A stretch of DNA of 64,000 bases, from NCBI GenBank assembly GCA_002309215.1, contig DBXG01000023.1, positions 11,948 to 75,947 of the forward strand, given 5' to 3'. A model generated the notes under the pieces. The model saw only the letters and a program-made list of their open reading frames with translations. It made no database searches and had not been told where the DNA came from. The stretch is from Alphaproteobacteria bacterium UBA1218 (GTDB lineage Bacteria; Pseudomonadota; Alphaproteobacteria; Rs-D84). Both the position numbers and the translations under genes were made by a program. Positions within the stretch are counted from its first letter, which is position 1; the number at the start of each line of letters is the position of its first letter. Of this stretch, positions 27,573 through 35,790 are shown piece by piece.

Positions 27573-30055
27573 TCTCTGATTCTGGCTAAATCATCCCATT
27601 CATGATATTTTTCGCCGACAGATTCGCGGTATTCATATTCTGCGACAGTATTTCCGCTGTATTGCCCGAATAGTTCTTTGACTTTCTGAACAGTATTATC
27701 AATCATTTCTTGTGCAACAGAATCAGAATATTCTAACAAATCTAAATCACCATTTTTCAATTGTAAAAACTGTAAAATCGGCGTCATAGACACATCTGTC
27801 ATTTTAACAGGGAATCCCCCAGATTGCATTATATATCCCTCCAAAGGCAATTGTGGCATAGTTCCGTCTAGCAGTTGTTTTTTTGTTGGTGCACTGCCTG
27901 TCTTTATATCCATCACTGTGCCGTCCCAGATTACATCAGCACGTGCACGAACATTACGCCCTGCTATACGCACAGAACCTGCGACTTCCTTGGTTCCACC
28001 AGGTTTAAGATGTTCTTCTATGAATGGTGCAATTTCACAAAATCTTTTGTGCCAAAAATAAAATAAAATCGAATTTTTATCCAAAATTTGTTTTGCCCGT
28101 AAATCCATTTCACGAATTAAAACTTCAGCATCAAATGTTTTTGCGTTTTCTATCGTTTCATGAACCAGATTTCCAAAATTACGCGCATCCGGCAAAATCC
28201 AATAATCGTCGATTGGGCGCAATCTTAAAATATGTCGTGCATAAAAAGCGTATGGATTATGTATCAATAATTCAAGTTCTGTCACATAAACATCAGTCCT
28301 GTCAATCGGTGGCGTTGGCGCAGAATAATCCAAAGGTTTTGATTCAATATCATCGCGTTTCCGCACAGATTCTAAAATGTCTTTGCCGTCTTTTATATCC
28401 CCAACCGCCACACGCACACGCGATAAAAATCTGGATTCTGTTGTTAGATTTCCACCTGCTTGTTTGCTACGCAACCAATACACTTCTGCCCCACAAGATA
28501 AATTCATAAAATCAAGTGCCATCAAAGAAACCTTACGATTCGGGGATGGCAAGCCAATCTTGTTTGCTATCGCGCGTGGCAACCAAGCATTTTCGTAGCC
28601 AATAGATGGAAACATACCTTCGTTTAAACCAGTCAATATAACAACATCAGCGGTTTGCATACGCGATTCAATTGTTCCCAAAACACACACATGACAATCG
28701 TATGAAACGTTTGGTCGAATCGAAACTGTACCAATCGCATCTGCAATAAAAGCACGTGCATCATGAATATCCAACGCTATACCATTAGCACACAAAATAT
28801 CGGACAAATTTTTTATCGCCATCCAAACTGGAACATCTGCCTCATTATCTGTATTAAACACTGGTTGAAAAACATTTTTATCTTTTTCATCAACAAAACC
28901 GACCAACATATTGAAAATATTATAATCAGCCTTGGCATACAAAGTTTCATATTCAGACTGATTATTTTCAATCCAAAAATCAAATAAATTCAGAATCACA
29001 CGCCCAACATCAGTCATATTTCCAGATATACCAGACGAAAAATCTGCGTTTATATTTAATCGTGCCATTTCAGATTTTATTCTTTGATTTCCTGCTGCAT
29101 CAGGCGTAATAATTAAAACAGATTTATTGTCCAATACAGCGCGTTTTGCGATGTTGGCCGCAACAGAGGCCTCTTCACTTTCACGCGCGCATTCTATTAA
29201 AACACAATTATTTAATGTATCTGAACAATATTGACCCATATTCCCAAATGCAATATTCATAATATCCATACAATCACTATTTCCAACATCTATTGTTTCA
29301 ACATCATCAACAGACAAACCAATACGTTCTAGAAACTTATATTCTGAATTATATGGATTCGTGTCCAATATAAAATCTTCTGATGCCCCAGATATACGAC
29401 CAGATAAAATTATTTTCCCATTTTTTCGTTTTGCAACCTCTGCCATTAAATCTGCCGTAGCCGGCACAGATGCAGTAGAACCACACACCACAACCAATTC
29501 ATAATTATCTAATTTTTTTATCCACGAACGGATATCATGATTGCGTTTAGCACTGACGGTTAGTTTATCTGTTGGCAGTTGTTTCAATATATCTAATATT
29601 CTTGCTTTGTTTTGGAAATGCGTTGCATACTTATCGTCTATCAATGATGCCCAATTTATATCACAAATACTTACACCTTCGTTTTCCAAATAATCTTGCA
29701 TACGGACGAAATCGTGGGCTATGGGCAATGCAGTCGATATATTAACAACATTTGCGTCCATCGATAACAGTTTAGATAATATTACTACGCGTTCTTGGTT
29801 TGATATTGTATCTGGGGCATATTCTTCATCATCAACATCTTCTGGACCAGACCCCAAAGGCACTAAAAGTGGTAAAATCACAGCATGACCAACTTTATCA
29901 ACAATCATACGTTCAATGCTGCGTACAGCACGTCTGCTGGGTAAAAAAATTAAAACACGTGAAAAATCGTCACCATATTGCGAAATCATATTCCACAATG
30001 CGTCCAGCATATATACCGGATTAGAAACATTAAAAACATTATTATTTGATGCCAA
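27569..30055 (-). CDS. addB: Double-strand break repair protein AddB
   Basis: An 828-residue protein of the alphaproteobacterial AddB type. The N-terminal helicase-like half has RVLIFLPSRRAVRSIERM instead of a working Walker A, as is normal for AddB. The middle part shows GLNEGMFPSIGYENAWLPRAI. The C-terminal RecB-like nuclease has GNLVHETIE, RARADVIWDG and MDIKTGSAPTKKQ, with the D-x-K catalytic pattern. With AddA it resects double-strand ends for RecA loading. addA is not beside it; engB overlaps its start by 14 bases upstream. Confidence 0.9.
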   Translation of the reverse strand: MASNNNVFNVSNPVYMLDALWNMISQYGDDFSRVLIFLPSRRAVRSIERMIVDKVGHAVILPLLVPLGSGPEDVDDEEYAPDTISNQERVVILSKLLSMDANVVNISTALPIAHDFVRMQDYLENEGVSICDINWASLIDDKYATHFQNKARILDILKQLPTDKLTVSAKRNHDIRSWIKKLDNYELVVVCGSTASVPATADLMAEVAKRKNGKIILSGRISGASEDFILDTNPYNSEYKFLERIGLSVDDVETIDVGNSDCMDIMNIAFGNMGQYCSDTLNNCVLIECARESEEASVAANIAKRAVLDNKSVLIITPDAAGNQRIKSEMARLNINADFSSGISGNMTDVGRVILNLFDFWIENNQSEYETLYAKADYNIFNMLVGFVDEKDKNVFQPVFNTDNEADVPVWMAIKNLSDILCANGIALDIHDARAFIADAIGTVSIRPNVSYDCHVCVLGTIESRMQTADVVILTGLNEGMFPSIGYENAWLPRAIANKIGLPSPNRKVSLMALDFMNLSCGAEVYWLRSKQAGGNLTTESRFLSRVRVAVGDIKDGKDILESVRKRDDIESKPLDYSAPTPPIDRTDVYVTELELLIHNPYAFYARHILRLRPIDDYWILPDARNFGNLVHETIENAKTFDAEVLIREMDLRAKQILDKNSILFYFWHKRFCEIAPFIEEHLKPGGTKEVAGSVRIAGRNVRARADVIWDGTVMDIKTGSAPTKKQLLDGTMPQLPLEGYIMQSGGFPVKMTDVSMTPILQFLQLKNGDLDLLEYSDSVAQEMIDNTVQKVKELFGQYSGNTVAEYEYRESVGEKYHEWDDLARIRD

Positions 30056-30596
30056 TAATATTCCTTATATCTTCCAAACCGTATTTCTTTTCTGCAGACG
30101 TTTCCAACACTTGTTCCACCATTGCAGGATGATTTTCGTGTGATATAATTGTCTGAGATTTTTCACGCACCCGCTTGTCTTTTTTCGTATAAACAATCTG
30201 ATAGCAAATGCCGCTGTTATCACAAAAAGCCATTAAATCCAAATCTGAATCTTTAACCCCAATACGCGAATCAATCAATATAAACAAACGACGCAATTGA
30301 GAACGATTTAATAAATATTCTTCCAGCCTGTTCAACCAACGCAAAGCCTCTTCCTTAGACACACGTGCATAGCCGTATCCCGGTAAATCAACAATCATAA
30401 TTCTGTCATCAACATTAAATAAATTCAGACTTTGTGTGCGCCCTGGTGTATTAGATGTTCGTGCCACAGGTTGTGCAACAATCGCATTTATGAGTGACGA
30501 CTTACCAACATTACTGCGCCCAACAAAAGCATATTCAGAAAACTGCGTATTCGGCAGAGATTCTACTGTTTCAAAAGAACCAACAAATTTTATCAT
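30042..30596 (-). CDS. engB: Ribosome biogenesis GTPase EngB (YsxC/YihA)
   Basis: A 184-residue TrmE-Era-type GTPase with FVGRSNVGKSSLINAI (G1), TPGRTQSLNLF (G2), DLPGYGYARVSKEE (G3) and YTKKDK (G4, TKxD). It assists 50S subunit assembly. It shares one base with the stop of rsmI upstream and overlaps addB downstream, so rsmI-engB-addB looks like one operon. Confidence 0.95.
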   Translation of the reverse strand: MIKFVGSFETVESLPNTQFSEYAFVGRSNVGKSSLINAIVAQPVARTSNTPGRTQSLNLFNVDDRIMIVDLPGYGYARVSKEEALRWLNRLEEYLLNRSQLRRLFILIDSRIGVKDSDLDLMAFCDNSGICYQIVYTKKDKRVREKSQTIISHENHPAMVEQVLETSAEKKYGLEDIRNIIGIK

Positions 30597-31381
30597 TATT
30601 TATTCACCAATTTTTTATACGCTTCTTTTTTTGATATACCTGCCCGCGCAGCCAATGATGCAGCCGCAGATTTTGTTGACCCAGATACAATATCATTAAC
30701 AATTTCGCTGATTTCTTCATCAGACATTTTTTTATCTGGCGCAGGCGCAACCACGATAACTATTTCACCGCGCGGTGCTTCAATATTCACCAAATCAGCC
30801 GGATAGCCAATTATTGTTTCTTCATAAATCTTTGTGATTTCACGCACAATCGCAATTTGACGCTCTGGCATAACCGACGCTAAAACTTTTATTGTGTTTA
30901 TAACCCGATTCGGACTTTCATAATAAATAATTGTATGACGAATTTTGTTATCTTCGCGTACTTTCTTTTCATCAAAGAAACCGCAAAAAGTAAATCTATC
31001 TGTCGGAAAGCCAGATAAAACCAGCGCAGATATTACAGCAGTCGCCCCAGGCACAACGAACACATCAACCCCTGCCCCACGCGCAGCACGCACCAAACGA
31101 AACCCCGGGTCGCTGATACCAGGCATACCCGCATCACTAACTGTCGCAATCGACATACCGTCTTGAATTTTTTGCACCAAAGAATCAACAATATTTTTTT
31201 CGTTATGTTCATGACAAGACACAACCTTGGTCTTGATGTCAAAATGCTTGGCTAACTTTGCAAACACGCGCGTATCTTCGGCTGCAATTAAATCAACAGA
31301 ACGTAAAACTTCTATCGCACGTGGCGACATATCAGATAAATTTCCAATTGGTGTTCCAACAACATAAAGCCCTGATTGCAT
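30596..31381 (-). CDS. rsmI: 16S rRNA 2'-O-methyltransferase RsmI
   Basis: A 261-residue protein with the tetrapyrrole-methylase-like fold: YVVGTPIGNLSDMSPRAIEVL, AAEDTRVFAKL, SDAGMPGISDPGF and VPGATAVISALVLSGFPTDRF. It methylates the ribose of C1402 in 16S rRNA. The start at 31381 has AAAGGATAC upstream; an in-frame extension to 31432 is not needed and would enter the divergent promoter region. First gene of rsmI-engB-addB. Confidence 0.95.
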   Translation of the reverse strand: MQSGLYVVGTPIGNLSDMSPRAIEVLRSVDLIAAEDTRVFAKLAKHFDIKTKVVSCHEHNEKNIVDSLVQKIQDGMSIATVSDAGMPGISDPGFRLVRAARGAGVDVFVVPGATAVISALVLSGFPTDRFTFCGFFDEKKVREDNKIRHTIIYYESPNRVINTIKVLASVMPERQIAIVREITKIYEETIIGYPADLVNIEAPRGEIVIVVAPAPDKKMSDEEISEIVNDIVSGSTKSAAASLAARAGISKKEAYKKLVNK

Positions 31382-31431
31382 TTTGTATCCTTTTATAGTA
31401 GAATAATACCATATAAAAAATAGGTTTTTCA

Positions 31432-33057
31432 ATGCATATGAATAAATTTTTGTTTTTTATCGGTGTTTCGCTTACCTTAGCAGGCTGTGGCGGCACTAAA
31501 TCAGGTCATTGGTATGGCGAATACGATGAATCGGCTGTATCTATGCCACAGAATGTTCGCGATGCATATCTGCAATCTACATCACTTTATGGTTCAGACG
31601 ACGGGGGTCGCAACGCAAATATCGCCGTATTATTGCCTATGACCGGCGAATCAAAGGCAACTGGAAACGACATAAAAACATCTATTGAAACAGCGTTTTT
31701 ACAAAAAACAAAACCAAACGTAAAAATATCTTTCTATGATTTATCTGGCGACAAAATGAAACGCAATACAATTTTGCAAAATGTTGTTGCCACAAATCCA
31801 GACATAATTATCGGACCATTATTCGCAGACGACACAAAAACTCTGCGCGATATTAAACCAACCCGTATGCCAGTACTGTCATTTACTTCTGATGTATTGT
31901 CATTGGGCAACGGGGTCATGACTATGAATATCGTCCCAAGCCAGAGCATTGAAACCATTGTTCAACAAATGCAAACAGACGGGGCACAAAATATAATTGT
32001 ACTGGCGCCAAATAATACATCTGGCAAAGTGATGGCATCTGTCGCAAATCAAACCACGGATTTATACAATATAAATATCAATGGCCTGTTCTATTATGAT
32101 TCTGGAAATTCAGATTCTATCAAAGATGTTGCAATGCGTGCCTCGATGCATAACACCAGAAAGGCAGTGAACACACGCGCACGTGAAATATTGTCCGACA
32201 TTTTGACCAAGGAAAAAAATATCCCAAGCAACACCAGATATAGTTTATATAAACAATTGGAAAAGATTTCACGAAATGAAACCACTGGAAAACTGCCGTA
32301 TGACGCGATTTTATTCCTGGGCGACGGCGAAGATTCCAAGGCTTTGATATCCTTCTTGCGCTATTATGGCGTTGGCAATCGTGATGTCGCATTATACGGA
32401 ACAACATTGTGGCAGCATTCGGATATTGCATCTGATTTCGCACTGAGTGGTGCTAAATACGCAACCTTGCCTGAAATATCCGAAGAATTCGATAATATGT
32501 ACACATTGGTTGCTGGTAAAAAACCTGATTATTTGGCTGCATTTGGATATGACGCGACTAATCTAGCACTTGGTATGTTATATTCTTCTAAATCAGAAAC
32601 AGCATATTTATTGGACCCCAGCGGTTATATCGGTTCAAACGGTGTCTTTCGTATTCAGCCGTCTGGCGAATCGGAACATGCTTTGCGTATAATGTCACTA
32701 AACGGTTCCGGAACACCAAATATATTCCAAGAAGCACCAACAAACTTCCTGAAACCGCTGTATAGCGTTCATATTTCTGAATTACAATCTGTCCCTGAAA
32801 AACCAATTGCAACAAAAGGGATAAACCCTGGCGATTACATAACAATACCTGAAAATCTGCGTAAAAAAGCAGAATATAAAACAAAACCGTTAGGTGCAAA
32901 TTATATATCTGAAACCCAAGAAATTGCGGACAACAACGAACCAATTCAGATTTATGCATCTGACGATGATGAAACAATATCAAACCCTGAATGGTCGCCT
33001 GTAAAATTGGACCATGTATCTCGTGAATATATAGATAGTATAGAGGTATCAGAATAA
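31432..33057 (+). CDS. Penicillin-binding protein activator-like lipoprotein (LpoA/LppC type)
   Basis: A 541-residue lipoprotein with lipobox LTLAGC (Cys about residue 20). Residues about 60-400 form a periplasmic ligand-binding fold: NIAVLLPMTGESKATGNDIKTSIETAF, DIIIGPLFADDTKT, IIVLAPNNTSGKVMA and YDAILFLGDGEDSKALISFL. This layout matches the LppC/LpoA family, whose founder stimulates PBP1A from the outer membrane; the E. coli protein has an extra N-terminal domain that seems absent here. The C-terminal 130 residues are extended and not recognised. Divergent from rsmI. Confidence 0.82.
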   Translation: MHMNKFLFFIGVSLTLAGCGGTKSGHWYGEYDESAVSMPQNVRDAYLQSTSLYGSDDGGRNANIAVLLPMTGESKATGNDIKTSIETAFLQKTKPNVKISFYDLSGDKMKRNTILQNVVATNPDIIIGPLFADDTKTLRDIKPTRMPVLSFTSDVLSLGNGVMTMNIVPSQSIETIVQQMQTDGAQNIIVLAPNNTSGKVMASVANQTTDLYNININGLFYYDSGNSDSIKDVAMRASMHNTRKAVNTRAREILSDILTKEKNIPSNTRYSLYKQLEKISRNETTGKLPYDAILFLGDGEDSKALISFLRYYGVGNRDVALYGTTLWQHSDIASDFALSGAKYATLPEISEEFDNMYTLVAGKKPDYLAAFGYDATNLALGMLYSSKSETAYLLDPSGYIGSNGVFRIQPSGESEHALRIMSLNGSGTPNIFQEAPTNFLKPLYSVHISELQSVPEKPIATKGINPGDYITIPENLRKKAEYKTKPLGANYISETQEIADNNEPIQIYASDDDETISNPEWSPVKLDHVSREYIDSIEVSE

Positions 33058-33061
33058 ACAC

Positions 33062-33089
33062 TTGCGTTTATAAAAAAATAAGATATAAT
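33062..33089 (+). promoter_or_regulatory. Promoter of the tRNA-Gly/tRNA-Tyr unit
   Basis: TTGCGT (33062-33067), a 16-base spacer and a perfect TATAAT (33084-33089), ending 21 bases before the tRNA. Confidence 0.7.
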
Positions 33090-33110
33090 CAGGTGGCCTA
33101 AAGAATTATA

Positions 33111-33185
33111 GCGAGCATAGTTCAAAGGCTAGAATGCAAGCCTTCCAAGCTTGAAATGAGGGTTCGATTCCCTCTGCTCGCACCA
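33111..33185 (+). tRNA. tRNA-Gly (anticodon TCC)
   Basis: All arms fold. The acceptor is GCGAGCA/TGCTCGC, the anticodon stem CAAGC/GCTTG has loop CTTCCAA, and the T arm is GAGGG/CCCTC with TTCGATT. ACCA is encoded at the 3' end. TCC reads GGA/GGG glycine codons. Confidence 0.95.
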
Positions 33186-33186
33186 C

Positions 33187-33247
33187 GGATTTTGGTTATC
33201 GCGTGCAAAAGCACACGATTATAAAAATCCAGTGTCACGCCGTAGCA
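33187..33247 (+). repeat. Post-tRNA hairpin element, copy 1
   Basis: Two bases after tRNA-Gly CCA come 20-base arms (33187-33206 and 33211-33230) around an AAAA loop, then the tail AGTGTCACGCCGTAGCA. The layout matches copy 2 after tRNA-Tyr, though the arm sequences differ. The function is unknown. Confidence 0.65.
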
Positions 33248-33287
33248 ACCTGTTATTGGCGAAGGCGGACAAAAAATAAAAAGTTTC

Positions 33288-33373
33288 GGGCGCGCGCCGG
33301 AGTCGGAGAGCCGGGGCAGACTGTAAATCTGTTGTCTTTGACTGAGGTGGTTCGACTCCACCCGCTCCCACCA
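33288..33373 (+). tRNA. tRNA-Tyr (anticodon GTA)
   Basis: A class II tRNA with anticodon stem GCAGA/TCTGT around CTGTAAA, a long variable arm with GTC/GAC, T arm GGTGG/CCACC with TTCGACT, and encoded ACCA. The D stem is CCGG/CCGG. The acceptor is GGGCGCG/CGCTCCC: six pairs plus one C-U mismatch at the fourth position. Confidence 0.88.
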
Positions 33374-33374
33374 C

Positions 33375-33437
33375 GAAAAATTGTTAGCCCGCACAAAAAA
33401 GTGCGGGCTTAAAATTTTTCAGTGCCGCGCCGTAGCA
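33375..33437 (+). repeat. Post-tRNA hairpin element, copy 2
   Basis: 20-base arms (33375-33394 and 33401-33420, 18 of 20 complementary) around an A6 loop start two bases after tRNA-Tyr CCA. The tail AGTGCCGCGCCGTAGCA differs from copy 1 at two positions. Confidence 0.65.
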
Positions 33438-33509
33438 TTTGTTCAAGACAAAAGAAAACAATTCACAATTAGCGGCGTAGGCGGGCAAAATAATACTTAT
33501 ATTCGCCAC

Positions 33510-33562
33510 GATTGACGCGCAGCCGGCACAAATTGCCGTGCGAGCGAGTCCACCCGCCCCCT
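33510..33562 (+). repeat. GC-rich palindromic repeat, tRNA 3'-end-like
   Basis: TTGACGCGCAGC leads into the hairpin CGGCA-N5-TGCCG and then GCGAGCGAGTCCACCCGCCCC. The same pattern recurs near 63.6 and 63.85 kb on the other strand. The last part resembles a tRNA T arm plus acceptor. The remaining bases between 33438 and 33585 hold no gene. Confidence 0.55.
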
Positions 33563-33585
33563 ATTTTTCCTATCATCGAATAATC

Positions 33586-33855
33586 TTACTTCTTAACACA
33601 TGATTTAATTATCATGTACAATATTATCATATTGAATATCAAAGTGATAATGTTAAATAACACTATCTGAAATGAATGTAGGTATACACCATAAAGAATC
33701 CAAAAAATCAAACCTATGCAATATATGATATACATATACAAAGACAAACCTGATACATTTTTTGTAACAATAGATTTTATTGCCTGTGGTAAAAACGCAA
33801 GAGTTGTGCACATACCAGATAAATAACCTATGATTTCGCCCCAAAAACTGTTCAT
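33586..33855 (-). CDS. SemiSWEET-type sugar transporter (PQ-loop/MtN3 family)
   Basis: An 89-residue membrane protein with three hydrophobic segments and the family motif TLAFLPQAIKSIVTKNVSGLS, with the PQ motif at about residues 23-24, then YIIYCIGLIFWILYG. This is the three-helix half-SWEET unit, which works as a dimer to move sugars across the inner membrane. The substrate is not known. ATGGAGC lies before the ATG. The gene stands alone. Confidence 0.88.
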   Translation of the reverse strand: MNSFWGEIIGYLSGMCTTLAFLPQAIKSIVTKNVSGLSLYMYIIYCIGLIFWILYGVYLHSFQIVLFNIITLIFNMIILYMIIKSCVKK

Positions 33856-33910
33856 AAAAGCTCCATTTAACTTATACTAATTGTTATTCATTGTAATATA
33901 CAAACACCAA

Positions 33911-33937
33911 AGAAACCGTCGCACAGGCGGTTTTTAT
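33911..33937 (-). terminator. Terminator after the flavodoxin gene
   Basis: On the minus strand: the stem AAACCG/CGGTTT, with inner CGCC-type pairing, is followed by a T-rich stretch just past the stop at 33938. Confidence 0.6.
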
Positions 33938-34498
33938 TTACATCTGTTCATTCGCCCAAGCTTTCAATTCTGCCCCAGACACATCTGTCGAAAAACGTTT
34001 ACCGGTTAAAACCTTTGCACCTGGCGCCAAAGCCTGTATATTTGCGGCCGCTTCATCAGTATTTGGCGTGCTACCTGACGTAGCAAAAGGAATAATTGTT
34101 TTTCCATCAAAATTATAACTGCCGATGAATGTATTTATTATGGCTGGTTCACGCCCCCACCAAATTGGAAAACCGACAAATACAGTTTTATATTGTGCAA
34201 AATCTTTTATGTTCGACGCAATCGCAGGTCTGGAATCTTTATCAGCCATTTCAATTGAAGAACGACTTTTATCATTACGCCAATTCAAATCATCAGCCGT
34301 ATAAATTTGTTCTGGTTCGATTGCAAACAAATCAGCATCTATTTCTTTTGCTAATTTTTCCGCCACAGATTTGGTATTCCCAGTGGCACTGAAATACGCA
34401 ACCAGCACCCTATCCGATTTTGTTGTATGTGTCCGCACAACCGCAAAAACACCAAGAACTGCAATAATCACAGCCAATACATATAATAAACTTTTCAT
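33938..34498 (-). CDS. Membrane-anchored or exported flavodoxin-like protein
   Basis: A 186-residue protein. Residues 1-21 (MKSLLYVLAVIIAVLGVFAVV) form a membrane anchor or uncleaved signal. The rest is a flavodoxin: LVAYFSATGNTKSVAEKLAKEI is the FMN-phosphate loop, VFVGFPIWWGREPAIINTFI the second FMN loop, and IIPFATSGST the third. Flavodoxins are usually cytosolic; this one seems to face the periplasm. The start at 34498 has AAAGGAG; an upstream in-frame ATG at 34525 lacks a site. Confidence 0.82.
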   Translation of the reverse strand: MKSLLYVLAVIIAVLGVFAVVRTHTTKSDRVLVAYFSATGNTKSVAEKLAKEIDADLFAIEPEQIYTADDLNWRNDKSRSSIEMADKDSRPAIASNIKDFAQYKTVFVGFPIWWGREPAIINTFIGSYNFDGKTIIPFATSGSTPNTDEAAANIQALAPGAKVLTGKRFSTDVSGAELKAWANEQM

Positions 34499-34533
34499 TT
34501 TATTTCTCCTTTTGCTTCCACACATTATATCAT

Positions 34534-34563
34534 AAAAAACCCGTCAATTCGACGAGTTTTTTA
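34534..34563 (-). terminator. Terminator after the hydrolase gene
   Basis: On the minus strand: a stem around CTCGTC/GACGGG flanked by A-run and T-run, overlapping the end of the gene at 34561. Confidence 0.75.
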
Positions 34564-35409
34564 TTTTGATCTTATATCTCGCATTTGTTTAATAAACTTT
34601 ATCGAACGGCTACGCATATCTTTTGCAACATTATCAGGGATACCAAAATGCTTAACATTTTCATATATTTTAACATCTGCCTGAATATCATCAACAAAGG
34701 ACACATCTTTTGGCATTTGCGAGTTAAATTTTTCACACCACTTTTTGACATAAGCCACAGGAGAAATTATATCTTTGGAACCGATAAAAAAACGAACCCC
34801 TGTGTTTCCCAAAAGATTTTTCTTGCTCATCGCCTTTGCATGATTTGCATAAAAATCTTTTATCAACGCTTTTGTCGCCGGTCTTATAGGCACCTTTAAC
34901 ATTTTCAATGTCAAACCAGGCACCAGTTTTAACAAACAAGACCAAGGCTTAAATTTATCTATCACAAACGGAGACATCAACGCCATCGATTCGGGTAAGA
35001 TAATATTTTGTTCCAAAGCCATCAAAGAAACAATCGCACCATAACTATTTGCTGCTATGGCAATATGTTTGGTATCAACCTTATCAGATAAAGTCAAAGC
35101 ATAATCCCAAACTGTTTTCAAATCTTTGATACCCGAAGAAAAATTGACATCTTCTATATTTCCTTCGCTTTTATTTTGTTTTTCACCATGCCCCATAAAA
35201 TTAAATTGCAAGGTAGAAAAACCTGCATCTTGATAATCCGCAGCCAACTTTTGCTGGGTATCTTTATCCATATGAGAATGCAAACCAGTCACGATGATAA
35301 CCAATTGATGATGCGCATTCACATGTTGTGGATGAACGAGCCTCAATCTGATACGCCGTTTTTCTTCTGAAACTTGTAACCAGAATTCTGTTTTACTCAT
35401 AATCTGCAT
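34561..35409 (-). CDS. Alpha/beta hydrolase (serine hydrolase-like)
   Basis: A protein of about 282 residues with a hydrolase fold: VIIVTGLHSHMDKDTQQKLA (oxyanion region), FNFMGHGEKQ, the nucleophile elbow IAANSYGAIVS (G-like A-N-S-Y-G), and the late residues IGSKDIISPVAY (Asp) and VKHFGIP (His). The substrate is unknown. The reading frame stays open to 35589, but that part overlaps a better-supported small gene, so a start at ATG 35409 or 35400 is chosen; neither has a strong ribosome site. It probably forms an operon with the small gene upstream. Confidence 0.75.
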   Translation of the reverse strand: MQIMSKTEFWLQVSEEKRRIRLRLVHPQHVNAHHQLVIIVTGLHSHMDKDTQQKLAADYQDAGFSTLQFNFMGHGEKQNKSEGNIEDVNFSSGIKDLKTVWDYALTLSDKVDTKHIAIAANSYGAIVSLMALEQNIILPESMALMSPFVIDKFKPWSCLLKLVPGLTLKMLKVPIRPATKALIKDFYANHAKAMSKKNLLGNTGVRFFIGSKDIISPVAYVKKWCEKFNSQMPKDVSFVDDIQADVKIYENVKHFGIPDNVAKDMRSRSIKFIKQMRDIRSK

Positions 35410-35425
35410 TACCAAAACTGTATTT

Positions 35426-35650
35426 TTATCTGACTTCTTGATTTGTTTTACTTTTATTTGACACAGACTGTTCAATTTTAGCAACCAAATCTTCTTCGTT
35501 TTTTCCATATACGCTGTATCTTGTATTGCCCATTGGCTGAGCCATACAACCAACCAATTGATAGTTGATATCATAAACCTCATATACAAACCAAGTCTGA
35601 TCCGTGACAGTCTTTACATGTAAAAACTTTTTATGTTGTATAGAATTCAT
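35426..35650 (-). CDS. Small conserved-looking protein of unknown function
   Basis: A 74-residue soluble protein (MNSIQHKKFLHVKTVTDQ...), mostly beta-like, with a Lys/Asn/Ser-rich tail. The start at 35650 has AAAGAG seven bases upstream. It overlaps the N-terminal extension of the hydrolase frame; the clear ribosome site here favours this gene. No family recognised. Confidence 0.5.
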   Translation of the reverse strand: MNSIQHKKFLHVKTVTDQTWFVYEVYDINYQLVGCMAQPMGNTRYSVYGKNEEDLVAKIEQSVSNKSKTNQEVR

Positions 35651-35790
35651 TTTATTGTCTCTTTGTTTGTCCAAACCTTTACAAGTATAGCACCACGTTT
35701 TTTTGCGTCAAGACGTTTGTTGAGACACAACGCACAATTATCCTTGTATTTTATTCATTGTATTGATAATATTCCTATTAAGAGCACAAA

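Noticed and set aside
33375..33437. Integron attC site
   Set aside because: The inverted arms are followed by a conserved tail, but GTTRRRY/RYYYAAC core boxes are absent and no integrase is nearby.
35410..35589. N-terminal extension of the hydrolase frame
   Set aside because: It overlaps a small gene with a good ribosome site, has no hydrolase similarity and resembles an out-of-frame reading of that gene.
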